From Geobacter sp. (GTDB taxonomy: Bacteria > Desulfobacterota > Desulfuromonadia > Geobacterales > Geobacteraceae), in the NCBI GenBank assembly GCA_003574885.1, contig PJFC01000001.1, positions 949,061-1,013,060 of the forward strand: a stretch of DNA of 64,000 bases, read 5' to 3'. Of the stretch, positions 59,224 through 64,000 are shown in pieces (within the stretch, counting starts at the first letter, position 1; every line of letters starts with the position of its first letter). The notes under the pieces were generated by a model, which worked only from the letters and a program-made list of their open reading frames with translations, did no database searches and was not told the origin of the DNA. The position numbers and the translations under genes were made by a program.

Positions 59224-60201
59224 ATGAACAATATCTTATCGATTTGCATACCTACCTACAATAGAGCTGAAAAACTTCGTGGATGTATCGAACATCTTAT
59301 CCCTCAAATTGTTGATTATGATATACCAATTTATGTTTCAGATAATGCTTCAAAAGATCATACATCAGAAGTTATTGAAGAATTGAAGAACACTTATAAA
59401 TATATCTACTACTCACGTAACGAGGAAAATTTCGGGTTTGATTATAATTTTACTAAAGTTCTGAAAATGAGCGATTCCCAGTACTCCTGGTTATTGAGTG
59501 ACGATGACCGTGTTGTAAAATCTGCGATTTCAGATGTATTAAGTATATTAAATTACAGAAGTTATGATTTGGTCGTATTGAACGGAGGGCAGTTATCAAT
59601 AAATTCTTCTGGCGATTTTGACATCCTTGGTAGAGTTAAGAATATAAGCTCTAAAATATACTACGATAAAAATGAACTTCTTGTCGAACTTGGCTGGCAT
59701 ATGACATGGATTAGTTGTTTGATCTTTTGTCATGATGTTATCAGAAAAGGTCAATTCGATAAATATCAGAATACTTCGCTTGTGCATGTAGGCGCAGTTT
59801 TTGATTATTTGGCTGATAAGGATATCAGCGTTTACTGGTTTGAAAAACCATGTCTTTACGGTATAAGTACAGAAATTTTACCTTCTTGGGTGGATAAAAT
59901 ATTCGAAATATGGGTGTATAACTGGTTCGAGCTAGTAAATAGTTTGCCGCTATATTCTAAAGAAGCTAAATTTGAATGTATTAAAAATCATGGCATGCAA
60001 ACTAGTTTGTTTAACAGTTGGCGTAGTTTCTACAACTTACGCAAACTAGGATATTACAATTATAGTATTTATAGAAAATACTATAATTATTTGAAACATG
60101 TGACAGATGTACCATTGTATTTATTATTTATTATATCTATAGCACCTAACTTTATGATAGCGCTAAGTCGTAAGTTAACTAAAGCAATCGCAAAATTATA
60201 A
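59224..60201 (+). CDS. Family 2 glycosyltransferase, very AT-rich (abequosyltransferase-like)
   Basis: A 325-residue enzyme: SICIPTYNRAEKLRGCIEHL, YVSDNASKDHT, and LLSDDDRVVK (DXD). It resembles RfbV-type abequosyltransferases in length and opening motif, fitting the CDP-dideoxyhexose genes upstream, but the match is only suggestive. Base composition is strikingly AT-rich, with many TTA/ATA/AAT codons compared with its neighbours, a sign of recent transfer from a low-GC donor. Confidence 0.85.
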   Translation: MNNILSICIPTYNRAEKLRGCIEHLIPQIVDYDIPIYVSDNASKDHTSEVIEELKNTYKYIYYSRNEENFGFDYNFTKVLKMSDSQYSWLLSDDDRVVKSAISDVLSILNYRSYDLVVLNGGQLSINSSGDFDILGRVKNISSKIYYDKNELLVELGWHMTWISCLIFCHDVIRKGQFDKYQNTSLVHVGAVFDYLADKDISVYWFEKPCLYGISTEILPSWVDKIFEIWVYNWFELVNSLPLYSKEAKFECIKNHGMQTSLFNSWRSFYNLRKLGYYNYSIYRKYYNYLKHVTDVPLYLLFIISIAPNFMIALSRKLTKAIAKL

Positions 60202-60235
60202 GATAGAATCATTTTTTAATTTCGGATGCCAACTC

Positions 60236-61138
60236 ATGAAAATGCCTGAAACTCTTAAACGATTACTGAAGAAGATCGTCACTGCAGAGCAGTATAGCCG
60301 ATTTACCTCGATGCTCGCGCCGAATGTGCGTGCCAAATCATTTAAGTTTTGTCGACAGTTTTTAAAAGGTAAGAATGGATTTGAGGTCGGTGGGCCAAGT
60401 AGTATCTTTAGCTCAGCGGGGATGATGCCTCTCTATCCAATTGTTGCGAGGATTGATAATTGTAATTTTAGCCATTCGACGACTTGGGAGGGAGATTTGG
60501 CTGAGGGGCTTAACTATCATTTTGACCTGCATCGTCCCCCTGGATTTCAGTACATTAGGGAGGCAACCGATCTGAAGGGAATTGAATCGGATCAGTATGA
60601 TTTTGTTTTATCTTCTCATAATATAGAACATTTAGCAAACCCTCTGTGTGCACTTAGAGAATGGCAGAGAATCATCAAGCCTGACGGACTTCTTATTCTG
60701 GTTGTGCCTCATAAAGAGGGAACCTTTGATCACCGTCGGCCGATCACACCTCTTATGCATATAATAGATGATTATGAAAAGGGAAGAGACGAAACTGACC
60801 TGACCCACTTGAAAGAGGTCCTTGATCTGCACGATTTGGACCGGGATACTGGATCTGCCAGCTATGATGAGTTCAGGATGCGGTCATTCAGTAATTTCGA
60901 GAACAGATGTATCCATCACCACGTTTTTAATACTGAAGCTGTAATCGATCTCCTAGACAATGCAGATTTTGAACTGCTGATGATTGAACCAATGCTTCCT
61001 TGTCATATTATTGCAATAGCCCGCAAAACAGCGAAAGGTAAGTATTTCGATAATGCTTGGCTTAAGGTGGCCTCAGCAGCATTTCGCCGCCTAAGCCCTT
61101 TTGTTGGTGACAGGCGAAAGTCTTTGGACTCAAACTGA
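60236..61138 (+). CDS. SAM-dependent methyltransferase of polysaccharide locus
   Basis: A 300-residue protein with a methyltransferase core: GKNGFEVGGPSSIF (motif I variant), FDLHRPPGFQYIREATDLKG, and FVLSSHNIEHLANPLCALRE, a type-11-like signature. An N-terminal basic segment precedes it. It may methylate a sugar residue of the O-antigen. Moderately AT-rich. Stop and next start overlap (TGATG). Confidence 0.8.
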   Translation: MKMPETLKRLLKKIVTAEQYSRFTSMLAPNVRAKSFKFCRQFLKGKNGFEVGGPSSIFSSAGMMPLYPIVARIDNCNFSHSTTWEGDLAEGLNYHFDLHRPPGFQYIREATDLKGIESDQYDFVLSSHNIEHLANPLCALREWQRIIKPDGLLILVVPHKEGTFDHRRPITPLMHIIDDYEKGRDETDLTHLKEVLDLHDLDRDTGSASYDEFRMRSFSNFENRCIHHHVFNTEAVIDLLDNADFELLMIEPMLPCHIIAIARKTAKGKYFDNAWLKVASAAFRRLSPFVGDRRKSLDSN

Positions 61139-62004
61139 TGACAGTTCGCATTCCAAGATCTGCTGGGATAGTTGTCCTCTATCACCCTAAACTGGACGCA
61201 CTTCAGAATATCTTGAGTTGGTCAGAACAGATCGACCGGGTATATGCTGTTGACAACTCAGAACAGCAGGATAGCCAGTTTCGGGACTTGTTAACAGGTC
61301 TTGACAATCTAACATATCTTCCACAGGAGGGAAATCTTGGCGTTGCTGCTGCGCTTAACATTGGCGCAAAGCGGGCTATCTCTGAAGGGTATGAATGGCT
61401 TCTTACTATGGATCAGGACAGTAAAGCAACTTCTGGAATGGTTTCAGAAATGCTTATCGCTGTGCAACCGGAAGGATTAGAAATAACCGGCATCATTTCT
61501 CCCTTTCATGCGACTAAGGCGGGTATGACCCCTGCCGCGGACAAAGCTGTCGAGGATGTGCTGACGGTCATGACTTCGGGCAATCTCCTGAATCTGAATT
61601 GTTACATGACAGCAGGCCCATTCCTTGACGAATTATTCATTGACTTTGTTGATAACGAATATTGCTTGCGGTTAAAGTCAATGGGGTTCAGAGTCGTTCG
61701 GGTAAACACGGCGAGGCTCGAACACCATCTCGGTGATATTACTGACCATTCCTGGAAGGGAAGGATTGTTAGTGTTTCTAACCATCCTCCGCTGCGCAGG
61801 TATTACATGGCGAGAAACAGGTTTTACATTCTGGAGAAGTATAGGGAAATTTTTCCTGACTACTGCAAAGCTGAGATGGAAAAATTCAGGGGCGAGATTA
61901 AAGGGATATTTCTTTTCGAGAAACAAAAACTTGAGAAATTATGGATGACTCTTCTTGGGTATCTTGATTACAAGAGAAGGATAGTTGGAAAATATGGACA
62001 CTGA
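61138..62004 (+). CDS. Family 2 glycosyltransferase, rhamnosyltransferase-like
   Basis: A 288-residue enzyme beginning MTVRIPRSAGIVVLYHPKLD, with YAVDNSEQQDSQ, NLGVAAALNIGAKRAISEGY, LLTMDQDSKAT (DXD) and FIDFVDNEYCLRLKSMGFRV. This pattern matches rhamnosyltransferases (RfbN/WbbL type). It overlaps both neighbours, indicating a coupled operon. A close paralog lies at 63040. Confidence 0.88.
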   Translation: MTVRIPRSAGIVVLYHPKLDALQNILSWSEQIDRVYAVDNSEQQDSQFRDLLTGLDNLTYLPQEGNLGVAAALNIGAKRAISEGYEWLLTMDQDSKATSGMVSEMLIAVQPEGLEITGIISPFHATKAGMTPAADKAVEDVLTVMTSGNLLNLNCYMTAGPFLDELFIDFVDNEYCLRLKSMGFRVVRVNTARLEHHLGDITDHSWKGRIVSVSNHPPLRRYYMARNRFYILEKYREIFPDYCKAEMEKFRGEIKGIFLFEKQKLEKLWMTLLGYLDYKRRIVGKYGH

Positions 62005-62983
62005 AAAACTTGATGTGGCACCATTGGTTTCAGTGGCAATGACTACCTATAACGGTGAGAAATACCTGCGAAAACAATTAGAGTCGGTATTTTCTCAAAC
62101 ATACACAAACATTGAAGTAATCGTTTCAGATGACTGTTCTGAGGACAATACGGTAGCTATTCTCGAAGAGCACAGGCATAAAAACGGTCTCCAATATAGC
62201 GTGAACGATAGTAATCTAGGTTTTGTCAGAAACTTTGAAAAGGTAATTTCCCTCTGTTCAGGCGATTACATTGCTCTTGCCGATCAGGACGATATCTGGC
62301 TTCCGGAAAAGATCGAAACGTTGGTGAACGAAATCGGGAATTACTCCCTAATTTACAGTGATGCGTTTCTTATCGACGAGCATGATACCTGCATTCCTGG
62401 TTCGCTCATGGAAATATCGGGGGCCAAGCCGGTGAATGGCCGCCAGTTTGAATATTTCGTCTGCAATTCTTGTATTACCGGTTGCACTGCTATGTTCAAA
62501 CGTGAGCTTGTTCCGATTGCCCTTCCAATCCCGTCATGTGAAACCTTTCACGACTGGTGGCTGTCGGTGGTGGCATCGCGACAGCGTGGGGTCAAATATC
62601 TAGACCGGAAACTGGTGCAATACCGCCAGCATGGCAACAATTTTACCGGGGCGAATGTAAAGACCGGCATCGTTTCCAGAATTATGGCTCACTTGCGTAA
62701 GGAGACAATGCAGGAAAAGATGGACTATTACCGTTTGTTGGAGAACCGGGCCACGAATTACCTGAACATGCGGGAGCGGCTCGGTTTAACTGACGGAGAT
62801 ATGTGCTTCTTGCGTGATATCAGAGAATATGCAGTATCTCTGCTTGATCCGCGGTTTCACATTTCGTCATTTTTACTGGCATGGAAGCTTAGGAAGTGGT
62901 TGTTCCCGTCAGCAAAAGGCATTGAAAAATTTGTCTTTGTATTTAGCAAGCTGGTAAATAAGCTTGGAAACAACGTAAAATGA
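61994..62983 (+). CDS. Family 2 glycosyltransferase
   Basis: A 329-residue enzyme from ATG 61994 (MDTEKLDVAPLVSVAMTTYN), with NIEVIVSDDCSEDNT and IALADQDDIWLPEKI (DXD), plus CETFHDWWLSVVASRQRG. Similar to alpha-L-Rha alpha-1,3-rhamnosyl/galactosyl-type transferases. The first codons overlap the upstream gene by 11 bp. Linkage specificity unknown. Confidence 0.87.
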   Translation: MDTEKLDVAPLVSVAMTTYNGEKYLRKQLESVFSQTYTNIEVIVSDDCSEDNTVAILEEHRHKNGLQYSVNDSNLGFVRNFEKVISLCSGDYIALADQDDIWLPEKIETLVNEIGNYSLIYSDAFLIDEHDTCIPGSLMEISGAKPVNGRQFEYFVCNSCITGCTAMFKRELVPIALPIPSCETFHDWWLSVVASRQRGVKYLDRKLVQYRQHGNNFTGANVKTGIVSRIMAHLRKETMQEKMDYYRLLENRATNYLNMRERLGLTDGDMCFLRDIREYAVSLLDPRFHISSFLLAWKLRKWLFPSAKGIEKFVFVFSKLVNKLGNNVK

Positions 62984-63039
62984 GCTAATTATATGCCATG
63001 GAAGAGGAAGGGCATTTTTGCTGTCCAAAAGGTGTTTAG

Positions 63040-63900
63040 GTGACAGGTGTTAGGGAATCAATAGCCGCCGTCGTCGTTCTGTACCATCCCGGTCCGGAGG
63101 TACTCGCCAATATTCGAAGTTGGGCCGATCAGGTGGACACCATCTTCGCTGTGGACAATACAGAGGGAGATGCTTCATCTGTTGCTTCCACGATTGGTGC
63201 CTTGGGAAAGGTTGTTCTCGTCCGTAACGGGGAGAACGAGGGAATTGCCCGAGCGCTGAACACCGGTGCGGAAAGGGCGCTTGCCGAATGTTATGATTTT
63301 CTCCTCACGATGGACCAGGACAGCAGTGCTGCATCGGACATGGTGGAGAAAATGCTGGCCTGTCTCGACGGGCAGGACTTTGCAAGAGTTGGCATCATTT
63401 CCCCCTTCCACATGACAAAATCGAGCGGCAACCCTTCTGTTGTTGCGTGTCAGGATGTTATGACCCCCATGACTTCCGGCTGTCTGCTGAATCTGGCCGC
63501 CTACCGGGAAGTCGGTTCTTTCCGGGACGACCTGTTCATCGATTTCGTGGACAACGAGTTCTGTCTCCGGCTGCGCAAACAGGGTTTCCGGGTGCTTCGG
63601 GCCAATGACGCGCTGCTGCAGCACAGTGTCGGCGATACCCACAAATACGGGCCGTTCATCGCCACCAATCATTCTCCCCTGCGCCGCTACTACAAGACCC
63701 GCAACCGTTTCCTTGTGAACCGCCTCTACCGGCGGGACTTTCCCGGTCACTGCCTGTTCGACCGGGTGCGACTGGCGAAGGAGATCGTCAGCATTATCCT
63801 GTTCGAAGGGGAGAAACTGGCGAAGCTCCGGATGGTGTGGCGCGGCTACAGGGACTACCGGCGAGGGAAGTTCGGGATGTATTCAGGGGCTGGGGGCTAG
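63040..63900 (+). CDS. Family 2 glycosyltransferase, rhamnosyltransferase-like (paralog)
   Basis: A 286-residue enzyme from GTG 63040, closely related to the gene at 61138: VVVLYHPGPEVLANIRSWAD, FAVDNTEGDASS, LLTMDQDSSAA, and FIDFVDNEFCLRLRKQGFRV. It is markedly more GC-rich than the 61138 copy, so the two likely have separate histories. The C-terminus (SGAGG) is encoded by the edge of the following repeat array. Confidence 0.88.
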   Translation: MTGVRESIAAVVVLYHPGPEVLANIRSWADQVDTIFAVDNTEGDASSVASTIGALGKVVLVRNGENEGIARALNTGAERALAECYDFLLTMDQDSSAASDMVEKMLACLDGQDFARVGIISPFHMTKSSGNPSVVACQDVMTPMTSGCLLNLAAYREVGSFRDDLFIDFVDNEFCLRLRKQGFRVLRANDALLQHSVGDTHKYGPFIATNHSPLRRYYKTRNRFLVNRLYRRDFPGHCLFDRVRLAKEIVSIILFEGEKLAKLRMVWRGYRDYRRGKFGMYSGAGG

Positions 63901-64000
63901 GGACTAGGGATCAGGGATCAGGGATCAGGGATCAGGGATCAGGGATCAGGGATCAGGGATCAGGGATCAGGGATCAGGGATCAGGGATCAGGGATCAGGG
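63901..64000. repeat. (AGGGATC)n heptamer array running off the window
   Basis: GGACTAGGGATC is followed by about 13 perfect copies of the 7-mer AGGGATC up to the last base. The true length is unknown. The first units grade into GGGGCTAGGGACTA, like the repeats near thiC. Confidence 0.95.

Overview
This 64 kb window is chromosomal DNA from a Geobacter-type bacterium (Geobacteraceae, Desulfuromonadia). The evidence is a PpcA-type triheme cytochrome c7, a string of multiheme c-type cytochromes with their maturation factors, an OmcE-like tetraheme surface cytochrome followed by an outer-membrane barrel, a selenocysteine-containing SelD, high-GC coding DNA and Geobacter-style intergenic palindromic repeats. 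The species was not determined.

Layout. (1) 1-6270: a secreted trypsin-like protease running off the left edge, the RNA-binding protein Tex, a SAM methyltransferase and a short-chain dehydrogenase. (2) 6321-20999: a 14.6 kb integrated element. It is bounded by a working tRNA-Thr(CGT) on the left and a 26-nt 5'-half tRNA remnant on the right. It holds a 49-bp repeat array, a tape-measure gene with a frameshifted tail chaperone, many small phage genes, a DnaB-type helicase, a replication initiator with internal iterons, an AlpA-like regulator, a large serine recombinase and a RelE/HigB-type toxin-antitoxin pair. No capsid, portal or terminase gene is present. (3) 21086-28012: thiamine genes (thiC and a thiE-thiD fusion) under a TPP riboswitch that carries a palindromic element in a peripheral stem; alanine racemase; selD, a selenoprotein split by its UGA; and a RACo-like ASKHA protein. 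(4) 28071-33520: purH, purD and purE with a GT-C/TPR membrane protein between. (5) 33798-44076: an extracellular electron-transfer cluster: ppcA, resB, ccsA, two multiheme cytochromes, an NHL lipoprotein, omcE and an outer-membrane barrel. (6) 44171-63900: surface-polysaccharide genes: glycosyltransferases, two further GT-C/TPR proteins, a CDP-3,6-dideoxyhexose pathway (rfbF, rfbG, rfbH and a reductase), a flippase, methyltransferase, and two small four-helix-bundle genes inserted between them.

Functionally, region 5 reads as one respiratory conduit: periplasmic c7, heme attachment, periplasmic multiheme carriers, outer-membrane channel and surface nanowire cytochrome. Region 6 builds a variable O-antigen or capsule.

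The most unusual signals are: the tRNA-Thr whose 5' half appears to have been replaced by the integrated element; families of 7-8-nt tandem repeats that fill intergenic gaps, flank both four-helix-bundle genes in inverted orientation, and intrude in frame into rfbG, rfbH and a RACo-like gene; and the TPP riboswitch with a long palindrome in its optional P3a stem.
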